This document shows, piece by piece, positions 1 through 10,286 of a stretch of DNA of 28,776 bases (position 1 is its first letter; each line of letters starts with the position of its first letter). Source of the stretch: Obelidium mucronatum (Eukaryota; Chytridiomycota; Chytridiomycetes; Chytridiales; Chytriomycetaceae); the NCBI GenBank assembly GCA_025765595.1, contig JAIVFH010000318.1, positions 1 through 28,776 on the forward strand, read 5' to 3'. Made by a program: the position numbers and the translations under genes. The notes under the pieces are model-generated. The model had not been told where the DNA came from. It saw only the letters and a program-made list of their open reading frames with translations, and ran no database searches.

Positions 1-2319
1 TTTTCCGCTCCTGACACGTGCAGCAACAAGCCGGCCTTACCGTCAAGATTGAGAAACCAAAGGCTCTTTTATTTGCTGACTTTGTTGGAATTGAGATAAC
101 TCGAACCAGACAAGAACTAGAAGAACTGGATCAGCTGTTGGAATCAAAGAAACAGGTGCCAGATACTCGCGTCGTACGCCCATCATTGCTGGAGCCTTAT
201 GACCACACTGTCGGGAACGACTCGATATTCATTCGACAGCTGGCGCTAAGGTTTTTTTTTTGCTTTCAAACATCCTGTCGCGTTCTTTTTTTTTTTTTTT
301 TTTTCGATTTAATCCGTTTCATCTTTGCAGTGCCATTATCGGCATCAATCCATGGGAAAGACTCCACAAACAACGCCTCTTTTTCGACATTACAATCCAC
401 CTACACTTGATATCCTCCTTCATTATTGTCGATCGCATCCCCGACGTTTTCAATTTCCGAACAATGGTGAAAAAAGTGTCCGATTATGTCGAAACAACGA
501 CCTTCAAGACGTTGGAAGCACTCGTGGAATCTGTGGCGAGTATTCTGTTGAATGATTGCGCGGCACCCAAAGTTTGGATCCGTATTTCTAAACCGAGTGC
601 AGTTGCGTTTGCGGATACAGCGAGTGTAGAGATTACGAGGGAGCGCGATGGAGGGGATGAATCGGCGCGGAAGAGAGTTAAGACTGGTGCGGGTGGTGAG
701 GAAGAGGATGCTGTCGAGCATATTGCGTATTTAGGGCTTGGGTCTAATCTTGGCAATCGGTAACCAAAAAAAAAAAGCAACAATAACTTTGTGATCGCCT
801 CGTAAATAACTCAGGCTTTTCATTAGAGCAAAGAACATTGCATTCGGACTGGACTCTCTATGCAAAAACAACACCACCACTAAACTCTTGGACACATCCT
901 TCCTATACGAAACAAAACCCATGTACGTTACGGAGCAACCCAACTTTCTCAATGCCGCTTGCAAGATTTCTACAACTCTCTCTCCGCGGGATCTGTTGAA
1001 AAGGCTCAAGGAGATTGAAGCTGATGCTGGTCGAGATTTCACTGTAATCCGTAATGGACCACGGCCATTGGACATGGATATTCTGTTTTACGATACACTT
1101 GAACTCAAATCGGACATTCTTGAAATCCCGCATAAATTGATGCATGAGCGTGAATTTGTGTTGCGTCCTTTATGCGAGTTGAGTACATACATGCCCGATA
1201 TTTTTATATACACATTGCACAAATAATTGAATGTGTCGCCGTGTTTTTTTTTTGTTTTCATAGTATCGCACCAACACTTCCTCACCCAACGAGATTCCAC
1301 ACATGTGCAAAACTCTTGTCGTTATTGATCCACACTGAAGGATACGATCCAGAAGCACATAAAATGCATCAAATCACGCCGTTCCCGACGCGCGCGGATA
1401 CAGCCATTTGGACATGGTCCACACACACGCGGATCATGGGGATTTTAAACGTCACACCAGATTCTTTCAGCGATGGCGGGTTATTCACTGGCGTTGACGC
1501 TGCTGTAACTCAAGCGCGTCTCATGATTCAAAACGGGGCGGATGTTATTGATGTCGGTGGTCAGAGTACAAGACCTGGCGCTGATATTGTGAGTCAGGAA
1601 GTGGAGATTGGGAGGGTTGTTCCAGTGATTAAAGCGTTACGGGAGAATTGTGCGGAGGAGGTGTTGATTTCTGTGGATACTTTCCGTGCTGAGGTTGCGC
1701 GATTGGCTGTTTTGGCGGGCGCTGACTTTATTAATGATGTGAGTGGGGGTGAGTACGACGAGAATATGGTCGCGGTGATGGCAGACTTGAAAGTTCCGGG
1801 TATGCATGTGGTTTTTTCTTTGGTCATTGTACTCATGTTCTTGACTTAATTTTATTGCTTTAATCAGTTTGCATTATGCACATGCGAGGAAACCCGAAAA
1901 CCATGCAGTCACTTACAAAATATGACAACAACGATGTTGTAACGGAAGTTCGGAACGTACTTACGAAGCATGTTGACAGATTGATTGCGAATGGCGTCTA
2001 CCGCTGGAATATCATTATCGATCCAGGGATTGGCTTTGCGAAAACTGGCGAGCAGAATTTCACGCTTTTGAGAAAGTTGGATCAAATGACGGCAGCGGGA
2101 ACTGCATTGGAACGTTTCCCAGTCCTGGTTGGTCCGTCAAGAAAGGGATTCTTGAAGGCGGGTGCTGCAAACAAGGAGGATCCAAAGGAGAGGGTATGGG
2201 CGACTGCAGCTGCTTGTTCGGCGTCAGTAATGGGAGGCGCTGCAATCATTAGAGTGCATGACGTCAAGGAAATGAAAGATGTTATTGCTACATCTGATGT
2301 TTTGCATCGCCCAAAATAA
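1..2319 (+). CDS. FOL1: Trifunctional folate synthesis protein (DHNA aldolase / HPPK / DHPS), 5' partial
   Basis: Makes the dihydropteroate precursor of folate through three fused activities. Bases 1-23 look like an intron end (acceptor gtgcag); exons are 24-250, 331-759, 815-1177, 1264-1799 and 1868-2319, giving 668 visible residues in one frame. The first exon holds the end of one FolB-like domain (KPKALLFADFVGIEITR) and the start of a second (DSIFIRQLALS, then IIGINPWERLHKQ). HPPK follows at about residues 206-349 (GLGSNLGNR; NGPRPLDMDILFYD). DHPS fills about 393-668 (GILNVTPDSFSDGG, GGQSTRPGA, SVDTFRAEVA, NDVSGG, MHMRGNPKTM, DPGIGFAKTG, GPSRKGF). Two FolB copies before HPPK-DHPS is the usual fungal order, as in Pneumocystis and yeast. 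The true start lies left of the window. Its stop is 65 bp from the stop of the convergent golgin gene. Confidence 0.95.
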
Positions 2320-2384
2320 ACCTTGCCACATAATTCCTGATATAACTGGTTGTGAAGTTTGAGTTTGCTGTTACTTTATTTCAT

Positions 2385-3599
2385 TTATAGAACAAATACA
2401 CGGCTAGAACAATCCGCACAGGGCCCACATGCAACATTCCGATCAATGCCCAGAACATTCTTGACCGCTCTCGGCAGTTTGGGTGCAGGGATATGCGACA
2501 AATCTGTCAATTTAATTGGATTTCCCGAAGAATTGGCCGCAGGAGTGGCTGCATCGGCGGTAACCTTGTTGATCAACAATTTCCTTTCATTGTGATAGAG
2601 CTGAATATAGTCGGGTATGCACTCCAGCTCCATTGCGAGTAGTTCTGTCCGGTGTCGTTCTTCCGAGAGTGCTTGTCGAGTAAGTTGGATTTCCCGTTTG
2701 AGCGCTTCTACTTCATCAGCGAGTGGATTGGGGATGGGCAGTGAATTGATCTCATTTGAGGTATTATTATTGAATACTTCCGGCTCTGTACTTGAAGCGA
2801 CATGAGAAACTGTTTCTGATGCTTGAATAGTAGCATCTTTCACAGATATTGGAGGTGAGGGGGGTTGTGGAGGTAGTGATACTGGTGTTGTAGTTGTTGG
2901 GGCAACGGCGGTTGCACTGGCAGCAACCGAATTTCCAGTCCGAATCACCTCCTTCAACATTTCCGTCTCTTCCTTTAATGCTTCCAGGCTTTGAACTTCG
3001 GTTGTCAGTTTTGCAACAGCCCGAGTAGCGGTGTCCAGCTCGACATACAAGGCAATCTTTTCATTCTGCAGCGCCACTTGGGCCTGCCGCAGTTCCTTCA
3101 GCTGATCAATCAGCGCCTTGTTGTCGGCAAGCAGGTCTGCCGCCCGCTTGTCCGCCGCCGCCAGCTTCTCAGCGCACGCGCCGAGATCAAACTTGGCCAT
3201 CTCCATCGCGCGCGCCTTGGCGTCGCCGGCGGCCGCCGCCGCCGCCAGCGCCGCTTCTTTTTCCGCCAGCGCGGCGGCGAGGCCCAGCGCGCGCTGCTCG
3301 GCCTGCGCGCGCGCCTGCGCCTCGCTTGCTGCCGCCGCCGCCGCCGCCTCCGCCCGACGCTCGTTCTCGGCGTGCTGCGCGGCGGCGGCGGCCTCGGCGG
3401 CGTCAAGCCGCGCGCGCAGCCCGGCGGCGTCGGCCTTGGCATCCTCGAGGCTGGCGAGCAGCGCCTCGACGGCGTCGCTCTTGGCTGCAAGCTGGCCAAT
3501 CAGATCGCCCGCTTCGCCCGCGTCGTCGTCCAGCTCCTTCTTCTTCTGGAACTTGGCCAGCCGCTTCCGTCCGAGTGCCGCGAGCTCTTTGGCGTCCAT
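2385..3599 (-). CDS. GM130/golgin-A2-like coiled-coil Golgi protein
   Basis: Single-exon protein of 404 residues. Residues 10-21 (GRKRLAKFQKKK) resemble the basic N-terminal segment of animal golgins such as GM130. About 40-230 is an Ala/Glu/Lys-rich heptad coiled coil with very high GC at 3100-3600. A Ser/Thr/Pro-rich linker follows, then a short helix. Residues 328-346 (IPDYIQLYHNERKLL) match the conserved C-terminal block of GM130 as I remember it (EYIALYQSQR). The protein ends in the hydrophobic tail RVFVL; GM130 also ends in a hydrophobic tail, which binds the PDZ groove of GRASP65. Known family role: tethering at the cis-Golgi. Golgi location and GRASP binding here are inference. The 3599 start is the first in-frame ATG and lies 57 bp from the opposed IFT172 ATG. 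Antisense open frames over the GC-rich part are composition effects. Confidence 0.7.
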   Translation of the reverse strand: MDAKELAALGRKRLAKFQKKKELDDDAGEAGDLIGQLAAKSDAVEALLASLEDAKADAAGLRARLDAAEAAAAAQHAENERRAEAAAAAAASEAQARAQAEQRALGLAAALAEKEAALAAAAAAGDAKARAMEMAKFDLGACAEKLAAADKRAADLLADNKALIDQLKELRQAQVALQNEKIALYVELDTATRAVAKLTTEVQSLEALKEETEMLKEVIRTGNSVAASATAVAPTTTTPVSLPPQPPSPPISVKDATIQASETVSHVASSTEPEVFNNNTSNEINSLPIPNPLADEVEALKREIQLTRQALSEERHRTELLAMELECIPDYIQLYHNERKLLINKVTADAATPAANSSGNPIKLTDLSHIPAPKLPRAVKNVLGIDRNVACGPCADCSSRVFVL

Positions 3600-3655
3600 G
3601 TGCTTTATTAAATATTTAATTAAATAAAAAATAAATAAATAAAAATAAAAATAAA
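3600..3655. promoter_or_regulatory. Bidirectional promoter between golgin-like gene and IFT172
   Basis: Only 56 bp separate the two opposed start codons. The stretch is almost pure A/T (TTAAATATTTAATTAAAT followed by ATAAATAAATAAAAAT repeats) beside a very GC-rich golgin exon. Both 5' UTRs and the shared promoter must lie here or overlap the coding regions. No specific factor site is recognised. Confidence 0.6.
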
Positions 3656-6600
3656 ATGCAGATCAGACATCTCAAGTCTATCGTGCCCGCCGCAGAGGCG
3701 CCCGGTCGCATCTCCGCCATCGCATGGTCGCTCAATGGCCAGAAGCTGGCCGTCGCTGGCGCTGATCGCGTCATTACGCTGTTTGACGAGACCGGTGAGC
3801 CGCCAAAGTCAAACAACCCAGAATACAAAAACAAATACTGATCTCGCTCCCCGACAGGCGAACGGAAAGACAGATTCTCTACAAAACCTGCTGATCCAAA
3901 ATCTGCTAAATCCTACTACATTTGCGCCCTCGCGTTTTCTCCAGATTCCACAAAACTGGCTGTTGCGCAAAGTGACTGCGTGGTTTTTGTTTACAAACTA
4001 GGACTTGATTGGGGAGAAAAAAAAAGTATATGCAACAAGTTGATCCAAACGGCAGATATCACATGCCTCTCATGGCCGAAAGAGCAGCCGAATGCTGTTG
4101 TCTTTGGCATGACGGATGGAAAAGTACGCGTCGGAAATTTAAAAACAAACAAGGCTGCCACATTATACCAAACAGAGAGCTGTGTGGTTTCTGTAAGCAG
4201 CAGTTTGGATGGGAATGCCATTATCACTGGTGAATTTTGGGCTTTCTTTGGTCTCGCTGAAAACAACATTCGTTAAAATTGTCGTTTCTTGATTCATCCA
4301 GGGCACTTGGATGGGTCCATCAACAGATTCTTTTTTGACGATGGTATTTCTGGGGTAAGTAAAACACTTGATTCAACCTTATTTCACCGTCAACGCTTAC
4401 ACCAAATTCAACCCATTCATTCAGGCATCTCAAGGAAAGTTTACGACGCACACTTGTGTACCGAATGCAATCGCCTGGGGTGAACATATTGTTGCAGCTG
4501 GGAATGACAAATGCGTTGTTTTCTATGATAATGATGGCCGTGTTTTGCAAGACTTTGACTACTCGCGTGACGAAGAAGAGCAAGAGTTTACAGTAATTGA
4601 ATTTTCTCCAAGCGGCCAAAGCGTGGTTGTCGGCAGTTTCAACAGGTGTGTTTGAAGTTCACTTCTCTCTGTTTCTCATTCCCATCAACCACTCAAAATT
4701 GTAGATTCCACATTTACAACTTTTCCATTTCCAAACGCACTTGGGAAGAAGCGCCATTGAAAGTGATTGAAAACTTTTACACCGTAACGAGTTTATCGTG
4801 GAAACCAGATGGCTCTCGCCTGATTGCTGGAAACATGTGTGGTGCCGTTGAAATGTTTGACTGCTGTCTGCGTCGCTCTAGATACAAGGGAAAGTTCGAA
4901 TTCACCTATGTATCGCCATCGCAAGTCATTGTCAAGAGATTGTCCACAGGTAAAACGCGGATCTTTCTATTACACATATAAGCCCACCTTACTCAACAAT
5001 TTTCAAACTCCTTGAAAAAAAACAAACTCACAGGCTCCCGAATTGTTCTCAAATCACACTACGGCTACGAAATCCAAAAAGTGAACATCTTCCAAGACCA
5101 ATTCCTAATCGCAAACACACCCGACACTCTTCTCATGGGCGACTTGGCATCCTGCAAACTCTCTGAAATTCCGTGGACGGGCGTTGGAAACGAAAAATTC
5201 ACATTTGAAAACGCCAATGTGTGTATGGTGTTTAACGCTGGAGAACTCTCGTTGATTGAGTATGGAGTCAATGAGATTCTTGGGTCTTGTCGAACAGAGC
5301 ATATGAATCCGCATTTGATTAGTGTCCGGTTGAATGAGAGAAAGAGTGATAAGGATGTGAAGAGGATCGCCTATTTGATTGACTTGCAAACAATCCATAT
5401 CATGGATTTAGTAAGTGGATTGAATTTGGCGTCCATTAGTCATGATTCCAAGATTGATTGGTTGGAGGTAAATTGAGTTTATGTTCCCTCCTATTGGCTT
5501 CAAAATCTGAAGTCACAACAACAACAAAAAAACATAGCTCTCAGGAAAGGCAAACAAACTACTCTTCCGAGACCGAAGACAACAACTCCATCTTTACGAT
5601 CTCGCCACCCAAAACCGTACCACGCTTCTTCATTATTGCACCTATGTCCAATGGGTTCCCAACTCCGACGTAGTCGTAGCGCAAAGTCGAAATAATTTGT
5701 GCATCTGGTACGCGATCGATAGTCCTGAGCGCGTCACAATGTTTCCAATTAAAGGAGATGTTGAAGATATTGAACGAGAGGGTGGTAAAACGGAAGTTAT
5801 TGTAGATGAAGGGGTGAATACCGTTTCATACACGCTCGATGAGAGTTTGATTGAGTTTGGAACTGCATTGGATGACAAGGATTATGAAAGGTCCTTTTTT
5901 TTTTCTTTGGTGCGCATTCGTCTTACTGAATTCATCTTCTCCATTTTAGAGCTATCGTTCTCTTGGAAACGTTGGAAACAACACCTGAAAGCCAAGCCAT
6001 GTGGAAATCCCTCTCTGCCGTTGCTCTGCAAGACGAACGTATTACAATTGGACAGCGGTGCTTTGCCGCTTTGGGAGACGTGGCTATGGCAAAATACCTC
6101 TCGAATTTGAATAATAAGGTTGAAAGTACGGAGGGAGACGTGAGTATATTTCGGTTTTTTTTTTCGAAGTCTAAAAAAAAGAGAGACAAATCAGACGTCC
6201 TACCTTATCCGCGCGCGTTTGGCTGTCCTAGACAAGCAATTCAATTTGGCTGAGAGCATACTTTTAGAACACGTACGTTTGAGAAAAAGAGGGAAAAAAA
6301 AGAGCCTTTTTTTTATTTATTTTAAATTAACAACACAAAAAATAGGGAAAAGTGGATGAATGCATGGCAATGTACCAAGAAATGCATAAATGGGATAAAT
6401 CAATCAAAGTAGCAGAATTCAAGAACCATGTTGACTTAGATCATATGAAGAAGAACTACTTCCAATGGTTGATTGATTCAGGACAAGAGGATAAAGCGGG
6501 TGAACTCAAAGAAGAAGAAGGAGAGATTATTTCGGCGATTAATTTATACTTGAAAGGAGGTACTTTGATTTTTTTTATTCGTATTCAATTTCTGTTTCGT

Positions 6601-9600
6601 TAATTGTTTGGGTTCTAATTCTATTTTTGGTAGGAATGCCGGCAAGAGCTGCATTTTTATTGAACAAGAGTGGATTAAATCAAGTGGATATCATGGAACG
6701 TGTTGCTTCGGCGTTGTTCAAGTCAGGGCTCTTTGAGAAGGTTTTCCTTACCTACTTTTTATTACCATTCTTTCTCCTTTTTCAGCCATAACTCTTTTTT
6801 TTTTGATCATTAAAAAAAAGGCTGGTGAACTCTTTGAAAAACTGGATAGCTGTGACCGGGCATTAGATGCATACAAGCGAGGGAAAGCATTCCGAGCTGC
6901 AGTGGAATTATCCAGAGTCATGTATCCCCAACAAGTTGTTGTTCTTGAAGAACAATGGGGAGATCATTTGGTGTCTCAAAAGCAAATGGATGCTGCTATT
7001 AACCACTATATTGAAGCTGGGAAATCGTTCAAGGTGGGGGCAATCATTTTTTATTTTTTTTCAACTGTCTCCTAACAAAAATACACAACCGCTCCCAGGC
7101 TATCGAAGCTGCTATTGCCGCCAAACAATGGAAAAAAGCCGTTGGCATTGTAGACTGTCTTGACCCTCCTGAAAGCGGGAAACCTTACTTTTTGGAGCTT
7201 GCAAAACACTTTGCATCTGTTTCGGATTATCCGTTGGCTGAAAAATATTACGTGGCGGCTCGAAAACCTCAAGAGGCGGTCGACATGTACACGCGAGCGA
7301 ATAAATGGGAAAAGGCGCATTCTTTGGCGACAACGTACATGAATCCTGATGAAGTAGCATATTTGTATATCAGCCAAGCAAAGGATATGGAAGCAGCAGG
7401 TTCGTGACAGACAAAAGATACTTGGATGGCCTTGCAAACTAATCATTAATGTTTTTTTTTCGGTACTTGACAAAAAAAAAGGTAAATTGAAGGAAGCCGA
7501 AAAGCTCTACTTGACTGTCCGTGAGCCCGATTTGGCCATCAATATGTACAAAAATCACAAGCATTACGATCAAATGATTCGTTTGGTGACGAGTTATCAT
7601 AAGGATTTGTTGACCGAGACGCATTTGTATCTTGGGAAAACTCTTGAAACAGAAGGCAACTTTAAACAGGCAGAGCAGCATTACGTCGAAGGAAAGGATT
7701 GGAAATCAGCAATTAATATGTATTGCGCGAATAATTTGTATGAAGATGCGTACAGAGTAAGTTTTCAATTTCTTTTTGTGGCTTTTTTGTATAATATGTT
7801 GACCAAGTTATCGATCAGGTTGCAAAAAGTCACGGGGGAAGCAGCTCAACCAAGCAAGTAGCCTACTTATGGGCCAGATCTCTTGGCGGAGAGTCTGCTG
7901 TTAAATTGCTCACCAAATTCGGGCTTCTTGAAGCCGCTATTGACTTTGCCACTGAAAATGGAGCATTCGAGTTTGCGTTTGAGCTATCTCGGTTTGCCGA
8001 TAAATTTAAATTATCCGATATTCATTACAAGCATGGTTTGTACGGAATACTCACACTTCAAATGTGACTAACTATGTAATTCCATTCAGCAATGTTCTTG
8101 GAAGATGAAGGCAAATTCAAGGAAGCAGAGAGCGCATTTATTCTAGCAGGAAAGCCAAAAGAAGCCATCTTGATGTACATTCACACCGAAAACTGGGCGG
8201 AAGCACTCCATGTGGCTGAAACATACGAGCCCAACAGTGCGCCAGAAGTCCTCATTAGTCAAGCCAAAGTCTCATTTGATAGAAAAGATTACAATGCAAC
8301 AGAAACGCTGATGCTCCGCGCCCAAAGACCAGACTTGGTTGTGAAGCTCTACAAGGACAACGACATGTGGAAAGAGTGCCTCCAATTTGCAAAACAATAC
8401 CTTCCAAACAGAGTATCTGATCTGCACGAAGAATACAACAGAGTTCTGACGAGTCGGGCAAACTCGACAGGTGGAAAAGAGGAAATCCTCCAATCCATTC
8501 GAGTCCTTGAACAGCAAAAGGACTTTACAAGAGCCATTGATTTGTACCTCAAATTCAACGTCCCGCAAGTCACAGATGTCGACTTTTTGGAGCAAGTATG
8601 GGAAAAGGCAGCTGAACTTGCCATGAAATTTGTTCCTGACCGTGGCCATGAAGTCGTGACTACAGTCTGTTCGCGACTTATTGGAATCAAAAAGTTTGAA
8701 CAAGCCGCAGAATTTTACATGTCTGTTGAAATGTATAGAGATGCGATTGATTGTTATGCACGAGTTGGGCTTTGGGATAAGGCAAAAGAAGTTGTGAATG
8801 TTGCTCCACGGTTCGGAGACTACCTAGAAACCACATATATTTCGCATTTGAAGAATCAGCAAAACGCTGATGCGTTGGTAAATGTCGACGCGACAGCTGG
8901 TTTGGATTTGTTTGCTCAAAGAGGGGATTGGGAGAAATGCATGGAGAAGGCCTCTAGTCTAGGTCAAGAAGTCTTGCACAAGTATTTGACTATATATGCC
9001 GTAAATTTAATTAAGGAAGAGAAGTATGAGGTGGCTGCTCAGCAGATTGTCAGATATGGCGTTCAACATAGCACCACGAATCTTGACATTTACTTGCGCT
9101 TAACGCGAGAAATATTGCATAGTGGATCTCCAGCGGGTTTATCTGCCGTGAGAGAGATGCTCTTTAAGCTGGTTGGTACAGGGTCGGTTCTTTTTTCTTC
9201 AAGTGACTGACCAAACCAATTGTAGATCACAGCATCTCCTAATGTGAACGCCATGTTCCACAAATATTTATTCATTTTACATCTGTTAACTCTAAGAAAC
9301 TATTGTACGAAGAAAAGAGAACTCTATTACCTTGCCGCAAGGCAGAGTATATCCCTGTTACGATACATTGGAGAAATCCCTCCTGATAGAGCATTTTACG
9401 AAGCGGGACAGTATTCTAAGGTGAATCCCGAGTTTTGTCGGATCCATCAGATTAAAAAGGCCACTAACTTCTTTGAACCCCCCAGCTGGCTGGCGTGAAC
9501 AACATGGCCTTTGTTTGTTGGAATAGATATTTAGATATTAGCGATGCAATTGAAGAAGGAGATGCCTCTTTGCTTGAAAATTCAGACTTCGCAAACACGG

Positions 9601-10088
9601 ATGTTCCATTTGACGTTGATCTTCCATCCGAGAACTCTAATGTAAACAAGTTTTCCTGTTCTTTTCGTCTTTCTTCGTCGATCAGCGAAAATCTAAAAGT
9701 CGTAAAAATATGAACACAATAGGAAAAACAGCGAGACAGTGTGCGGGACTGGGTACTTCAAGTGTCGTTGGACCAGAAAATCAAACAAGAAGTTGACCGG
9801 AGAAACTGTGACGACTGTGGAACGAGAATTTATGATGCTTCTTTGTCATGCTATAACTGCAAACACGTGTCAGAACCCTGTATAATTACAGGTGAGGACC
9901 CTGTTCTTAACTTAAAATAAGCAAAATTGACTAACAATATTGCCAAAGGTTACCCCATCCTCAGGAACAAGGTGAAATGCACTTCATGCAATAAATGCGC
10001 CAACAAAGATGACTGGAATAAGTTCACCATGATTGAGAGAGTCTGTCCGTGGTGTGGAACAGCCCAGCAACCCGTATTCCTCGGATGA
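3656..10088 (+). CDS. IFT172: Intraflagellar transport protein 172 (IFT-B complex)
   Basis: Peripheral IFT-B subunit needed for transport in cilia and flagella. Twenty exons: 3656-3794, 3858-4229, 4302-4354, 4425-4645, 4705-4949, 5034-5467, 5538-5890, 5950-6139, 6195-6272, 6346-6559, 6634-6740, 6821-7033, 7099-7399, 7482-7756, 7819-8035, 8090-9171, 9226-9420, 9486-9641, 9723-9891, 9949-10088. They sum to 5154 nt (1717 aa; human protein about 1749). The product follows human IFT172 closely: N-terminal WD40 repeats (residues 1 to about 600; [31 protein letters not shown]) and then TPR-like repeats ([37 protein letters not shown]). The last 75 residues hold two clusters of Cys pairs (see separate finding). 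Introns 11, 13 and 19 end in AAG rather than CAG or TAG. The gene implies a flagellated life stage. A transposon begins 60 bp after the stop codon. Confidence 0.97.
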
Positions 10089-10132
10089 TGCCTGAAACTC
10101 TTTAAATTTTTAAATACGATAGAATATATAAG

Positions 10133-10138
10133 AATAAA
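10133..10138 (+). terminator. Likely IFT172 polyadenylation signal AATAAA
   Basis: An AATAAA hexamer lies 45 bp after the IFT172 stop and 10 bp before the left end of the transposon. If it is used, cleavage would fall at or just inside the element. Confidence 0.45.
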
Positions 10139-10148
10139 TATACTCCTT

Positions 10149-10197
10149 CACAGCAAATCGATCCTCCAGAATTCTTCAAGAAATCTAGGAGAACTTG
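10149..10197 (+). repeat. Left terminal inverted repeat of the transposon
   Basis: Starts CACAGCAAATCGATC and is the reverse complement of 15786-15834 over 49 bp with one mismatch (C here at position 16, A in the other end). A further GAATTC copy follows near 10212. Confidence 0.9.
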
Positions 10198-10286
10198 GAC
10201 AAATCTACAGAATTCTTAGGATCTTCCTTTGTTCTTTATTGCAATAAAACAGTATTAACCATGGAACGCTCACTTTAAAATAAGGC

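Noticed and set aside
2991..3627. Long plus-strand open frames rich in Arg/Ala over the golgin gene
   Set aside because: They mirror the GC-rich Ala coiled-coil codons on the other strand and have no family motifs.
6786..6820. TTTTCAG at 6781-6785 as the acceptor of IFT172 intron 11
   Set aside because: It would bring in a stop (CCA TAA) and break the match to IFT172; the AAG at 6820 restores the protein exactly.
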